Origin: DATGIQ01 sp035295665
GTDB lineage: Bacteria; Planctomycetota; Planctomycetia; Gemmatales; Gemmataceae
Length of the DNA stretch: 47,758 nucleotides
Assembly (NCBI GenBank): GCA_035295665.1
Contig: DATGIQ010000324.1
Location: 1 to 47,758 of the forward strand
Reading direction: 5' to 3'
Shown: positions 24,393 to 32,947 of the stretch, one piece after another
How the letters are laid out: each line of letters begins with the position of its first letter
How positions within the stretch are numbered: the stretch's first letter is position 1
The notes under the pieces: model-generated
What the model was told of the DNA's origin: nothing
Databases searched by the model: none
Seen by the model: the letters and a program-made list of their open reading frames with translations, nothing else
Translations under genes and position numbers: made by a program

Positions 24393-24447
24393 ACGAAAAA
24401 CGTTGTCTGGAACTCTACAATCAAGGTTCCAGACAACGTCTTTTCGT
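24393..24447. terminator. Bidirectional rho-independent terminator
   Basis: A perfect 14-bp inverted repeat (24400-24413 and 24426-24439, arm ACGTTGTCTGGAAC) with a 12-base loop is extended by ACGAAAA and TTTTCGT across a one-base bulge. The A run on one side and T run on the other let it serve both the giant gene (ending 24388, plus) and treY (ending 24453, minus). Confidence 0.9.
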
Positions 24448-24452
24448 GTTTC

Positions 24453-27400
24453 TTAGTCTTCTGCCAACAGCAGGGCCACAGGGAAGTACCCGAGTGTGTC
24501 GGCCATAGGAAGCGCGATTTGCCCTGACCAAACCGAGGTCTTCACGAGCTCATCGGTAAAGACATTGCGCCAGCGAAGATTGGGATCCACCTCGGGCAAG
24601 GTTAGCACCGTATCCTGCCAAACGTCGGGTCCCAACGGTATCTCGTTTTGATCCGGCAGTAATTGGCTGACGAGACGTGGCACGGCCACCGCCGCGCATT
24701 CCCTGTCCCGACGGCGCACGAATCCGAAGATGTGCTCCTGTTTGGCTCCGCCGGCCGTCGCCGGCAGATATTCACCTCCGGCAAACAGGCCTGGGTGCGC
24801 ACGCCGGCAGTGGAGAGCCCGGTATGTGAGGTAAAGCTTGATGCGACCATCTTCTTTCGATGCCGTCAGCTGGCGTGTAAATTCCGGGAGGCTGCGACCG
24901 GCCGCCGCCGCACTCGCCTGGAGTTCCCGCAGCAATTCCTGGCGACGCTCGTAATCGACGGGACGGCGGTTGTCCGGGTCCACCAGGCTGAAATCCCATA
25001 ACTCCATTCCTTGGTAAGTGTCGGGAATGCCCGGAGCGGTCACCTTGAGCAGCGTCTGGGCCAAGGAATTGAACAGTCCGTAGTGACTGATGCGCCTCTG
25101 GAAGGCACGGAAGTGGGTCAGAAAGGCACCGTTTGTCTCGACATTCAGGATACGTGCGATGAACTCCTGGACGGCCTCGTCGTACGGCGGATTCGGGTTG
25201 ATCCAGCTGGTATGCACTTTGGCTTCGTGAAGCGCCTTGAGCATGTAAGCCTGGATGCGCTCGACGAACTGGGCGTACTCCTCCGCACTGTACGGTTCCA
25301 GCGGCCAGGCGCCCAGCAGCGTCTGATACAGCAGGTACTCTTCATTGGCATCCGGCGCAGAAAGGTCTTCAAGATCAATTCGGTGACGCCGATTCAGCTC
25401 GCCCCAATGCGCCAGACAATCCCGCCACGCCCCAGGCAATTCGGAGAGCACGTTCAGCCGGGCGCGGACATCCTCACTGCGTTTGGTGTCATGGGTCGAT
25501 GTCGTGGACATCCCATTGGGCCAATGGGCTTGACGCTCCTGGAAGTAACGGTGTAGCGCAGCCGGGGCAAGACCGAATCGGCCAGGGTCGCCTCCCACCT
25601 CGTTGAGCGACAGCAAGCGGTTGTAAATATAGAACGCCGTGTCCTCAACTCCCTTGGCCATGACCGGCGCTGTCACCTGCTGGAACTTGCCGGCGAAGCG
25701 GCGCTGCTCCGCCCGCGTCTCCGTATCGGCGGACTCTGGGTATTTGAGCAGCAACCGTTCGCGGACAAAGTTGAAGATGGAGGTGCTCAGGGCCGCGTTC
25801 TTGGCCCGGGCTCGGTTCACCGCCCAATGAATGTATTTGCGATCCGATTCGTGAATGCCCTCCTCCGAAATGTAAGAACGATAGACCGGAAAGCAGGCAA
25901 TGATCTCGCGGAGGGCGTGGCGCAAACTGCTGAGTGTGAAATCGCGCGACCAACGATCCTTCTGGGCAAGGCGGTCGAGTTGGTGGGCGAGCATCTGTAA
26001 CTCACCCGACATAGCGATCTGCAAGATCAGGAACTTCTTGGCGTACACGATCTCGGAAAAGCACGGGGCTTCCTGGATCCAGTCGTTGTAAAGCTGCGTG
26101 AACGCCCGGTCGTTGTCCGTGTTCACGAAAAGTCCACTGATCATGTTCAGGAAGCCATAGCCACTGGAGCCGTAGACGGGCCAATCGGCCGGAATGGGTT
26201 CGCCAGTGCCCAGGATCTTTTCCACGACTACGTAGAGCGGCCGCTTGAATGGACTTTCCTTGTTCTCTTGCGTAGCGTCGAGGATTGCTTGCAAGAGCGA
26301 TTCCTGCACGTCCTTCCATTCTCGCTCCCGACCCTCGGGCTGGTTCTCGAAGATGTTACGGGCCCGCGCCAGAACAAAATGGTGCTGGAGACGCTCCAGG
26401 TACTGCTTGGGATCGTACAGGCCGTCGGGATGATCGATACGCAGCCCGTTGACGCATCGTTCGCCCAGCAGGCGGAAAATCAACTCGTGGGTCGCGGCGA
26501 AGACTTCCGGCCGCTCCATGCTCAGGGCGGCCAGGTCGTTGATGTCGAAGAAGCGGCGGTAGTTGATCTCGTCCGAGGCAACCCGCCAATACGCCAGGCG
26601 ATAGGCCTGGTTATCGAGCAGATGGTCGAGCAAGTCAAAACTGTGCGGATCACTGGGCACGCCATTGTACCGAGCGATGGTTTGCTCGACGAATTCGCGC
26701 ACTGGCGGATTTTCTTCCACTAATGCGGCGAGCCGGCGCTTGATCACTTCCTTTTCGCGCTGCCGCTCTGCGACCTTGGCCGGTTCCGTCTCGAAATAAT
26801 GCGGCAGATGGCCGATCGCTGTCAGAATGCTCTGGTACTCGACGAAGGCCGGAGCTTCCGCTCCCAAGGCCTGCTGCAATTCCTCGATGCGCTGCCCGAG
26901 AATCATTCCATAGCTGCACGGCGACACCGGGAAACGGTGCTCGAAGTAGTGGACCGTGAACGCGCCGGCCGCGTGGGCCAGGCGGAGCTGCTGTGCCTCC
27001 AGCACTTTGCCGTACGGATCGCCCAGGACCGGTAGCAACACCTTGTTCTGAAGCTCCGGCCGTGGCGAAGCATGCCAGGAAACATCAAAGAAACCGGCAT
27101 AGGGCGAAGCTGGGCCGTTTTCCAGCAAATCGTTCCACCACGGGTTTTCATTGCCGGCGATCCCCATATGGTTGGGCACGATATCCAGGATTTGGCCCAT
27201 CCCGTGGGCATGGAGCGCCTTCACCCACTTGGCATATTCGTCCTCACTGCCGATTTCGGGGTTCAGAAGCTGGTGGTTCGTGATGTCGTAGCCATGCGTG
27301 CTCCCAGGCCGGGCCTTGAGGTAAGGCGAAGCGTAGCAGTGGCTGATACCCAGATCATGCAGATATGGCACCAGCGCGCAGGCATCGCGGAAGGTAAAGC

Positions 27401-27500
27401 CGGCGTGGAACTGAAGGCGGTAGGTTGCGACGGGACAATCCGGGCCCTTGCCCAACTCCTCCGCCACCTTTTCCAGCAGGCTTGCAATGACATCGGTCAT
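24453..27500 (-). CDS. treY: Maltooligosyltrehalose synthase
   Basis: TreY converts the reducing-end alpha-1,4 bond of maltooligosaccharides to the alpha,alpha-1,1 bond of trehalose. The start at MTDVIASLLEK is supported by AAGGA eight bases before the ATG. The GH13-type motifs are seen in order: ATYRLQFHAGFTFRDA and GISHCYASPYLKARPGSTHG at the N-terminus, ILDIVPNHMG, the nucleophile Asp356 in GLRIDHPDGL, the acid Glu in VVVEKILG, and the transition-state Asp in STHDTKRSED. GIPDTYQGMELWDFSLVDPD further on is characteristic of TreY rather than amylases. About 1015 aa is somewhat longer than many homologues (700-950). It lies 52 bases downstream of the debranching gene in one transcription unit. 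TreZ, which would release trehalose, is not in the window. Confidence 0.93.
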   Translation of the reverse strand: MTDVIASLLEKVAEELGKGPDCPVATYRLQFHAGFTFRDACALVPYLHDLGISHCYASPYLKARPGSTHGYDITNHQLLNPEIGSEDEYAKWVKALHAHGMGQILDIVPNHMGIAGNENPWWNDLLENGPASPYAGFFDVSWHASPRPELQNKVLLPVLGDPYGKVLEAQQLRLAHAAGAFTVHYFEHRFPVSPCSYGMILGQRIEELQQALGAEAPAFVEYQSILTAIGHLPHYFETEPAKVAERQREKEVIKRRLAALVEENPPVREFVEQTIARYNGVPSDPHSFDLLDHLLDNQAYRLAYWRVASDEINYRRFFDINDLAALSMERPEVFAATHELIFRLLGERCVNGLRIDHPDGLYDPKQYLERLQHHFVLARARNIFENQPEGREREWKDVQESLLQAILDATQENKESPFKRPLYVVVEKILGTGEPIPADWPVYGSSGYGFLNMISGLFVNTDNDRAFTQLYNDWIQEAPCFSEIVYAKKFLILQIAMSGELQMLAHQLDRLAQKDRWSRDFTLSSLRHALREIIACFPVYRSYISEEGIHESDRKYIHWAVNRARAKNAALSTSIFNFVRERLLLKYPESADTETRAEQRRFAGKFQQVTAPVMAKGVEDTAFYIYNRLLSLNEVGGDPGRFGLAPAALHRYFQERQAHWPNGMSTTSTHDTKRSEDVRARLNVLSELPGAWRDCLAHWGELNRRHRIDLEDLSAPDANEEYLLYQTLLGAWPLEPYSAEEYAQFVERIQAYMLKALHEAKVHTSWINPNPPYDEAVQEFIARILNVETNGAFLTHFRAFQRRISHYGLFNSLAQTLLKVTAPGIPDTYQGMELWDFSLVDPDNRRPVDYERRQELLRELQASAAAAGRSLPEFTRQLTASKEDGRIKLYLTYRALHCRRAHPGLFAGGEYLPATAGGAKQEHIFGFVRRRDRECAAVAVPRLVSQLLPDQNEIPLGPDVWQDTVLTLPEVDPNLRWRNVFTDELVKTSVWSGQIALPMADTLGYFPVALLLAED

Positions 27501-27552
27501 GATGGACTTCCTTGGCCCCATCCACCCGGAAGGTCATCCAGACCGAGCCGGG

Positions 27553-29781
27553 TCAGGGCACCGAAGTGAGAGCCGGAGCGGTACTCGGCTGAGGAAGCGG
27601 GCCAGTCTCTCGGCGTAGGTGTTCAACCTCGGCGGCGAGGATGGCGTGATCGGTTTCCTCCGGCAAGCGGGTCCGGAGCACCGCCAGCGAGCGTCCTTGC
27701 AACGCGTATTTCTGCCCTCCCGGATAGGCGAGCGGATCGACTCGTTCGTTGGCCGTATCGAACAAGCACTCCCAGTGGTGTTCGTCCTTCGTCGCCGGCA
27801 GCGTGAAAGGAATGACGTCGTGATGGGCGTTCAAGAGCAGCAACAGGGTCTCGCCCATCACAGGCTCGCCGCGTTCGTCCACGTCGCCGATGAGGTCCCC
27901 CGCCAAGCGAACGCCCAAACAGCGGACAAAGCCAGCCCCCCACGCCTCGTCGGACATCTCTTGCCCGGAGGGGTCGAACCAGGAAATGTCCTTGATGTCC
28001 GATCCGCGGATCTTCCGACCGAGGAAAAACCTGCGACGCTGGAAAACCGGCTGGCGTTGCCAAATCTCGGTAACCATGCGGACGAAGTTGAGGAAGCGTT
28101 GCTGTATTTCGTTCAGGTCCCAGTTGAGCCAGGTCGTCTCGTTGTCCTGGCAGTAGGCGTTGTTATTCCCCCTTTGTGTATGGCTCAGCTCATCGCCGCC
28201 ACAGATCATCGGCACGCCCTGAGAGAGGAACAACGTGGCGATCAAGTTGCGTTTTTGGCGTTCCCGGAGGGCGAGGATTGCGGGATCATTGGTTGGGCCT
28301 TCCACACCGCAATTCCAGCTCAGGTTATCGTTGGTGCCGTCCCGATTGTTTTCCCCATTGGCTTCATTGTGCTTCTGGTTGTAGCTGACGAGATCTTGCA
28401 GCGTGAAGCCATCGTGGCATGTAATGAAGTTGATGCTGGCGTGGGGGAGGCGGCCGCTTTGCTCATAGAGGTCGCTGCTCCCGCTCAGGCGCGTGGCGAA
28501 TTCCGAAACGGCCCCCCCTTCCCCTTTCCAGAAGCGGCGCACACCATCGCGGTACTTGCCGTTCCATTCGGTCCAGAGCACGGGGAAGTTCCCGACCTGG
28601 TATCCCCCCTCGCCGACGTCCCACGGCTCGGCGATGAGCTTCACTTGGGAGAGGACCGGATCCTGATGAATGATATCGAAGAAGGCGCCCAGCTTGTTCA
28701 CGGCGTACAGCTCGCGGGCCAGGGTACTGGCCAAATCGAAGCGGAAGCCGTCAACGTGCATTTCGAGAACCCAGTAGCGAAGGCTGTCCATGATCAATTG
28801 GAGGACGCGCGGATGGACCATGTTGAGCGTGTTGCCGCATCCGGTGAAGTCCATGTAGTAACGCGGGTCTTCCGGAGAAAGCCGATAGTACGAGGCGTTG
28901 TCGATCCCGCGCATCGACAGCGTGGGACCCATTTGGTTTCCCTCGGCCGTGTGGTTATACACCACGTCCAGGATCACCTCCAGGCCGGCGGCGTGTAGAG
29001 CGCGCACCATCATCTTGAACTGGTAGACGGACTCGCGCGGGGCATGGGCCGTCGTATAGCGGAGGTCCGGCGCAAAATACGCCAGCGTGTTGTAGCCCCA
29101 ATAGTTGGTGAGTCCGCGTTCCACCAAATGCCGGTCATCCACATGATGGTGGACCGGCATTAGTTCTACCGCGGTGACATTGAGGTTCGTCAAATGCCTG
29201 ATGGCCGGCTCCGATGCCAGCCCCTCGTAGGTCCCTTGCAGCTTTTCCGGTACGTCCGGCAAGCGCTTGCTGAACCCCTTCACATGCAGTTCGTAAATCA
29301 AGGTTTTGTGCCACGGGGTTCGCGGCGGCCGATCATCCCCCCACGTAAACGCCGGGTCGATCACGGCAGCCAAGGGCGCCTGGGCCGCGCTATCCCGGTC
29401 ATCCAACGACAAGTCTGCTTTCGGATCCCCGATTCGGTAGCCAAACAGTTCATCGCCCCAACGCAAATCGCGGCCAATGGCCTTGGCGTAGGGATCGAGC
29501 ACGATCTTGTGAGGATTAAACCGGTGACCTTTTTCCGGCTCCTGCGGCCCGTAAACACGGTAGCCGTATAGCTGATCGGGGCGGACATCGGGCAAGTATG
29601 CGTGCCAGACCTGGTCTGTGTGTTCGGGGAGCACAATCTGTTGGCTCTCGGCCGTGGCATCCGGCGTGTCAAAGAGACATAACACGACCTTGGTGGCGTG
29701 CTCGGAAAAGAGCGCAAAGTTCACGCCCGCCCCATCCCATGTGGTTCCCGGGGGGTAGGGTCGCCCTGGCCAAATGCGCAT
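27553..29781 (-). CDS. glgX: Glycogen debranching enzyme (GlgX/TreX type)
   Basis: This isoamylase-type enzyme hydrolyses alpha-1,6 branches of glycogen or limit dextrins in the cytoplasm. The 742-aa product begins MRIWPGRPYPPGTTWDG with an N-terminal CBM48-like domain (GVNFALFSEHATKVVLCLFD), then a GH13 barrel. The catalytic residues are visible: nucleophile Asp349 in DGFRFDLAST, acid Glu385 in LIAEPWDVG, and the third Asp in NFITCHDGFTLQDLVSYNQK. GGDELSHTQRGNNNAYCQDN is typical of the family. GAGGAG precedes the ATG. The neighbouring treY suggests a TreX role, supplying linear maltooligosaccharides for trehalose synthesis, though GlgX-type glycogen breakdown is equally consistent with the sequence. 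Confidence 0.93.
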   Translation of the reverse strand: MRIWPGRPYPPGTTWDGAGVNFALFSEHATKVVLCLFDTPDATAESQQIVLPEHTDQVWHAYLPDVRPDQLYGYRVYGPQEPEKGHRFNPHKIVLDPYAKAIGRDLRWGDELFGYRIGDPKADLSLDDRDSAAQAPLAAVIDPAFTWGDDRPPRTPWHKTLIYELHVKGFSKRLPDVPEKLQGTYEGLASEPAIRHLTNLNVTAVELMPVHHHVDDRHLVERGLTNYWGYNTLAYFAPDLRYTTAHAPRESVYQFKMMVRALHAAGLEVILDVVYNHTAEGNQMGPTLSMRGIDNASYYRLSPEDPRYYMDFTGCGNTLNMVHPRVLQLIMDSLRYWVLEMHVDGFRFDLASTLARELYAVNKLGAFFDIIHQDPVLSQVKLIAEPWDVGEGGYQVGNFPVLWTEWNGKYRDGVRRFWKGEGGAVSEFATRLSGSSDLYEQSGRLPHASINFITCHDGFTLQDLVSYNQKHNEANGENNRDGTNDNLSWNCGVEGPTNDPAILALRERQKRNLIATLFLSQGVPMICGGDELSHTQRGNNNAYCQDNETTWLNWDLNEIQQRFLNFVRMVTEIWQRQPVFQRRRFFLGRKIRGSDIKDISWFDPSGQEMSDEAWGAGFVRCLGVRLAGDLIGDVDERGEPVMGETLLLLLNAHHDVIPFTLPATKDEHHWECLFDTANERVDPLAYPGGQKYALQGRSLAVLRTRLPEETDHAILAAEVEHLRRETGPLPQPSTAPALTSVP

Positions 29782-30011
29782 TCCACTCTCTCCTCACTTG
29801 GGTCCGGCCCCACCGGAGTTGGCGGCTTATTCAAATCGACAGCGTTGCGAATGGTCCCCATCGCAAACACGAGCACGACCTTGTAGTAGGTTGTAGCAAA
29901 ATTCGTACCTTTGGTCGGCTGTCCAGGATTTTTTCTCTCCCCATGCCCACTTGTCCCCGGTACTTGCTTTTCCGGTTAGGCCGGCTACGTTCCACAGTGT
30001 GCGTGGTGGGA

Positions 30012-30080
30012 GGCGGGTGGCAGGAGAAGCGGCCACTACGGACCCTGCTTGATTCCCCGATTCTTTTCCCGCCACGCGCC
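30012..30080 (+). repeat. Imperfect inverted repeat upstream of the beta-lactamase/VanX fusion
   Basis: GGCGGGTGGCAGGAGAAG (30012-30029) and CTTTTCCCGCCACGCGCC (30063-30080) pair in 15 of 18 positions. A related G-rich string lies at 39514-39542 upstream of the DUF1501 gene. The rest of the 317-base divergent gap (29782-30098) holds no gene I can support; a GGAGAG site at 30088-30093 serves the next gene. Confidence 0.35.
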
Positions 30081-30098
30081 ACGATTTGGAGAGTTCGA

Positions 30099-32483
30099 AT
30101 GAGACAGCGAAGTTTACCTTTCGTTCGCCTTGCCGCGGGCGTGGGGGTTAGCTGGCTGGTATGGTTGCCTTGCGGGTCCTTTGCACAGACCAGCGTCCGC
30201 CCTCCCGAGCGGTATGCGGCCGCCATGGGAGCGCTCGAGCGCTTCATTGGGCACGAGCTTACCAACAAAGGATTGCCCGCTCTGTCCATCGCTCTGGTGG
30301 ATAACCAGGAGGTGATCTGGGCCAAGGGTTTTGGCTTCCGCAATCCGACAGAGAAAATCCCGGCCACGGCAGATACCGTGTACCGGGTCGGCTCGGTTTC
30401 CAAGCTGTTCACCGATATCGGCATCATGCAGTTCGTTGAGCGGGGCGTCCTCGATCTCGACGCGCCGGTCAGCCGATACTTGCCCGACTTCAAGCCAAAC
30501 AATCCCTCCGGCAAACCGATCACGCTCCGGCAGCTGATGGCCCACCGTTCCGGCCTTGTTCGCGAACCGCCCATTGGCCATTATTTCGATCCGACCCAGC
30601 CGTCGCTGGCGCAAACGGTACAGAGTCTGAACACGACACAGCTCGTGTACCCACCGCTGACCAAAATCAAATACTCCAATGCCGCCGTCGCCACGGCCGG
30701 CTTGGTTCTGGAGCAGACGCAAAAAGAGCCCTTCGCGAAGTACCTGAAGCGAGCCGTGCTCGATCCGCTCGGTCTCGAGAAGAGCAGCTTTGAGCCGGAC
30801 CCTGCGCTCATGAAGGACCTCGCCCACGGGATCATGTGGACGTATCACGGCCGGGTGTTCGATGCCCCAACGTTTCCGCTCGGAATGGCACCGGCTGGCA
30901 GCATGTATTCCACCGTGAACGACCTGGCCAGCTTCCTGAAAGTCCTGTTCGCCGACGGCCGAGGACCGGGAGGGCCGGTGCTAAAGCCATCGACCATCGA
31001 GCAGATGTGGACGCCACAGTTTGCCCCGGCCACGGACAAGACGGGTTTTGGCATCGGCTTCCTGCTGAGTGAACGAGAGGGCCATCGTTGCATCGGACAT
31101 AATGGCGCCATCTACGGTTTTGCGACGGAACTGCTGGCTCTGCCAGATGAAAAGCTCGGCGTCGCCGTCGTTGCCGCCAAGGATTGCGCGAACGATGTTG
31201 CCCGCCACATTGCGGACGTTGCCGTGACCCAGATGCTGGCCGTGCGGAAAGGACAACCGCCGCCCACGATCGAAGAATCCGCACCGCTGGCACCGGAACG
31301 AGCCCGCCGGCTGGCAGGGCGGTATGCACAGGACGGCAAAGGCGTGGACCTGATCGAGCGGAATGGCAAATTGTTCGCGTTGCCGCTACGGGGCGGGTTT
31401 CGCGCCGAGCTGCGCGGACTCGGCGATGCGTTAATTATGGATGATCCTCTGGAGTACGGCCCAAAGGTGCTGGTGGAGGGGGATCGGCTGATCGCAGGAA
31501 AGGCCACGTTTGCGCGCGTCCCGGTTGGAAAACCAGCCGCGCCGCCGGCGCGCTGGGATGGACTGATCGGCGAGTATGGCTGGGATCATGATGTGCTCTA
31601 CATCCTCGAGAAAGATCGCAAGCTGTACGCCCTGATTGAGTGGTTCTTTCTGTACCCGCTGGAGGAGTTGGCCGCGGACATCTTCCGGTTTCCGGACTGG
31701 GGACTGTACGACGGCGAAAAGCTCCTCTTCAAACGCGACGCTGCCGGCCGAGCCACCGAAGTCGAAGCGGCCAGTGTGGTCTTCAAGCGCCGCCCCATCC
31801 CGGGGGAAAACGGGGAAACGTTCCGGATTCATCCACTCCGCCCGATCGAGGAATTGCGACGCGAAGCGCTCGCAGCGCAGCCGCCCCGTGAGACGGGAGA
31901 GTTTCGCAAACCCGACCTGGTTGATCTGGCCACGTTGGACCCCATGATCAAGCTCGATATCCGGTACGCGACGACGAACAATTTTCTGAGCAGCCCGTTG
32001 TACCGGTCCGCAAAGGCCTATTTGCAACGACCCGCCGCCCTCGCTCTCCAGCGCGTTCACGAGAAATTGGCGGCGCAGGGCTATGGTCTGTTGATCTACG
32101 ATGCCTATCGGCCCTGGAGCGTGACGAAAATGTTCTGGGAAGCCACGCCGGAAAAGGACCGAATCTTTGTGGCCGTTCCTGCGCAGGGCTCGCGCCACAA
32201 CCGTGGCTGCGCAGTGGACCTGACGCTTTATGAGCGGAGTACAGGCAAGGCCGTGGCGATGATGGGAGGCTACGACGAGATGTCCGATCGTTCGTATCCC
32301 GATTATCCGGGCGGCACTTCCCTACAGCGCTGGCACCGGGAGTTGCTGCGCCATGCTATGGAGGAGGAAGGATTCACGGTTTACGAAGCGGAATGGTGGC
32401 ACTTCGATTACAAGGATTGGCGGATGTATCCGATTTTGAATCAGACGTTCGAGGAGCTCTCGACGGCCGCGCAGGGTAACTGA
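30099..32483 (+). CDS. Secreted fusion: serine beta-lactamase/PBP-like domain + VanX-type D-Ala-D-Ala dipeptidase
   Basis: The start is the ATG of MRQRSLPFVR, with GGAGAG upstream, giving 794 aa and a Sec signal peptide (VGVSWLVWLPCGSFA). Residues about 35-390 form a class C beta-lactamase/D-Ala-D-Ala peptidase-type domain: S-V-S-K with nucleophile Ser99 and Lys102, Y192-S-N194, and HNG at 334-336. A lipocalin-like linker (about 400-600) resembles the tail of Pab87-type peptidases. Residues about 615-794 match VanX/DdpX dipeptidases: SRHNRGCAVD with zinc ligands His700 and Asp707, and EWWH with catalytic Glu765 and ligand His768. VanX cleaves free D-Ala-D-Ala to D-Ala. Both halves thus act on D-Ala-containing wall material, probably in the periplasm. 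Neither half lacks a key residue. No VanA, VanH or regulator genes are nearby. Confidence 0.88.
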   Translation: MRQRSLPFVRLAAGVGVSWLVWLPCGSFAQTSVRPPERYAAAMGALERFIGHELTNKGLPALSIALVDNQEVIWAKGFGFRNPTEKIPATADTVYRVGSVSKLFTDIGIMQFVERGVLDLDAPVSRYLPDFKPNNPSGKPITLRQLMAHRSGLVREPPIGHYFDPTQPSLAQTVQSLNTTQLVYPPLTKIKYSNAAVATAGLVLEQTQKEPFAKYLKRAVLDPLGLEKSSFEPDPALMKDLAHGIMWTYHGRVFDAPTFPLGMAPAGSMYSTVNDLASFLKVLFADGRGPGGPVLKPSTIEQMWTPQFAPATDKTGFGIGFLLSEREGHRCIGHNGAIYGFATELLALPDEKLGVAVVAAKDCANDVARHIADVAVTQMLAVRKGQPPPTIEESAPLAPERARRLAGRYAQDGKGVDLIERNGKLFALPLRGGFRAELRGLGDALIMDDPLEYGPKVLVEGDRLIAGKATFARVPVGKPAAPPARWDGLIGEYGWDHDVLYILEKDRKLYALIEWFFLYPLEELAADIFRFPDWGLYDGEKLLFKRDAAGRATEVEAASVVFKRRPIPGENGETFRIHPLRPIEELRREALAAQPPRETGEFRKPDLVDLATLDPMIKLDIRYATTNNFLSSPLYRSAKAYLQRPAALALQRVHEKLAAQGYGLLIYDAYRPWSVTKMFWEATPEKDRIFVAVPAQGSRHNRGCAVDLTLYERSTGKAVAMMGGYDEMSDRSYPDYPGGTSLQRWHRELLRHAMEEEGFTVYEAEWWHFDYKDWRMYPILNQTFEELSTAAQGN

Positions 32484-32753
32484 GGCCGAGGAATGGAACG
32501 CGATTTTTCCGCTGCTGTGCCACTCCCAGTCGCGCAACAACACATTTTGTGGATAAGCAGCCTGCACGGGCTGATGCAAGGGTTTATCTGCTGTCACGCC
32601 AACCAGTTTCAAGTCATCTGCAAGCGCGCGGACCAATGCATCGTATACGGCGCGGTCATGCTGCACGGCAATGCCGAGTGCAGGGCCGAGCAGGCGGAAT
32701 GCGGGTTCAATCTGTACGGGACAGCACAGGAGAGCATTTAAGAATTCAGTTGG
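32484..32753 (-). pseudogene. PIN-domain (VapC-like) toxin remnant
   Basis: A minus frame, open after TAG at 32754-32756, reads EFLNALLCCPVQIEPAFRLL, then ALGIAVQHDRAVYDALVRAL, GVTADKPLHQPV and NVLLRDWEW. This order fits the C-terminal half of a PIN ribonuclease of the VapC type: the helix ending in YDAL and the TAD strand carry the conserved acidic residues. The N-terminal half, including the first catalytic Asp, and any antitoxin gene are missing. The frame runs on into the antisense of the upstream gene, so its natural end is lost. The remaining bases to 32947 hold no other gene I can support. Confidence 0.45.
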
Positions 32754-32947
32754 CTAGATCGTGAGTTGGCCCCTCTCGTTTTCGCGGATGGCGATCATCG
32801 CCCGCACGCCATCTTGAGTCTTATCCGGACTGGACCTTCGAGGGCCATGGCCCAAGAGCCAAACGTGTACCATTATACCGAGATACCGAGCAAGCGAACC
32901 GCTATCATAGACTCCCGATGACTCGTCCTCGGAGTCGGTACACTGCC

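Noticed and set aside
27619..28998. A 459-codon plus-strand open frame opposite glgX
   Set aside because: Antisense to a debranching enzyme with all catalytic residues; no motif in the product.
29598..30098. N-terminal extension of the beta-lactamase/VanX fusion to 961 aa
   Set aside because: The extension overlaps the start of glgX on the other strand, is Arg/Pro-rich, and would bury the signal peptide that starts at 30099 after a good ribosome binding site.
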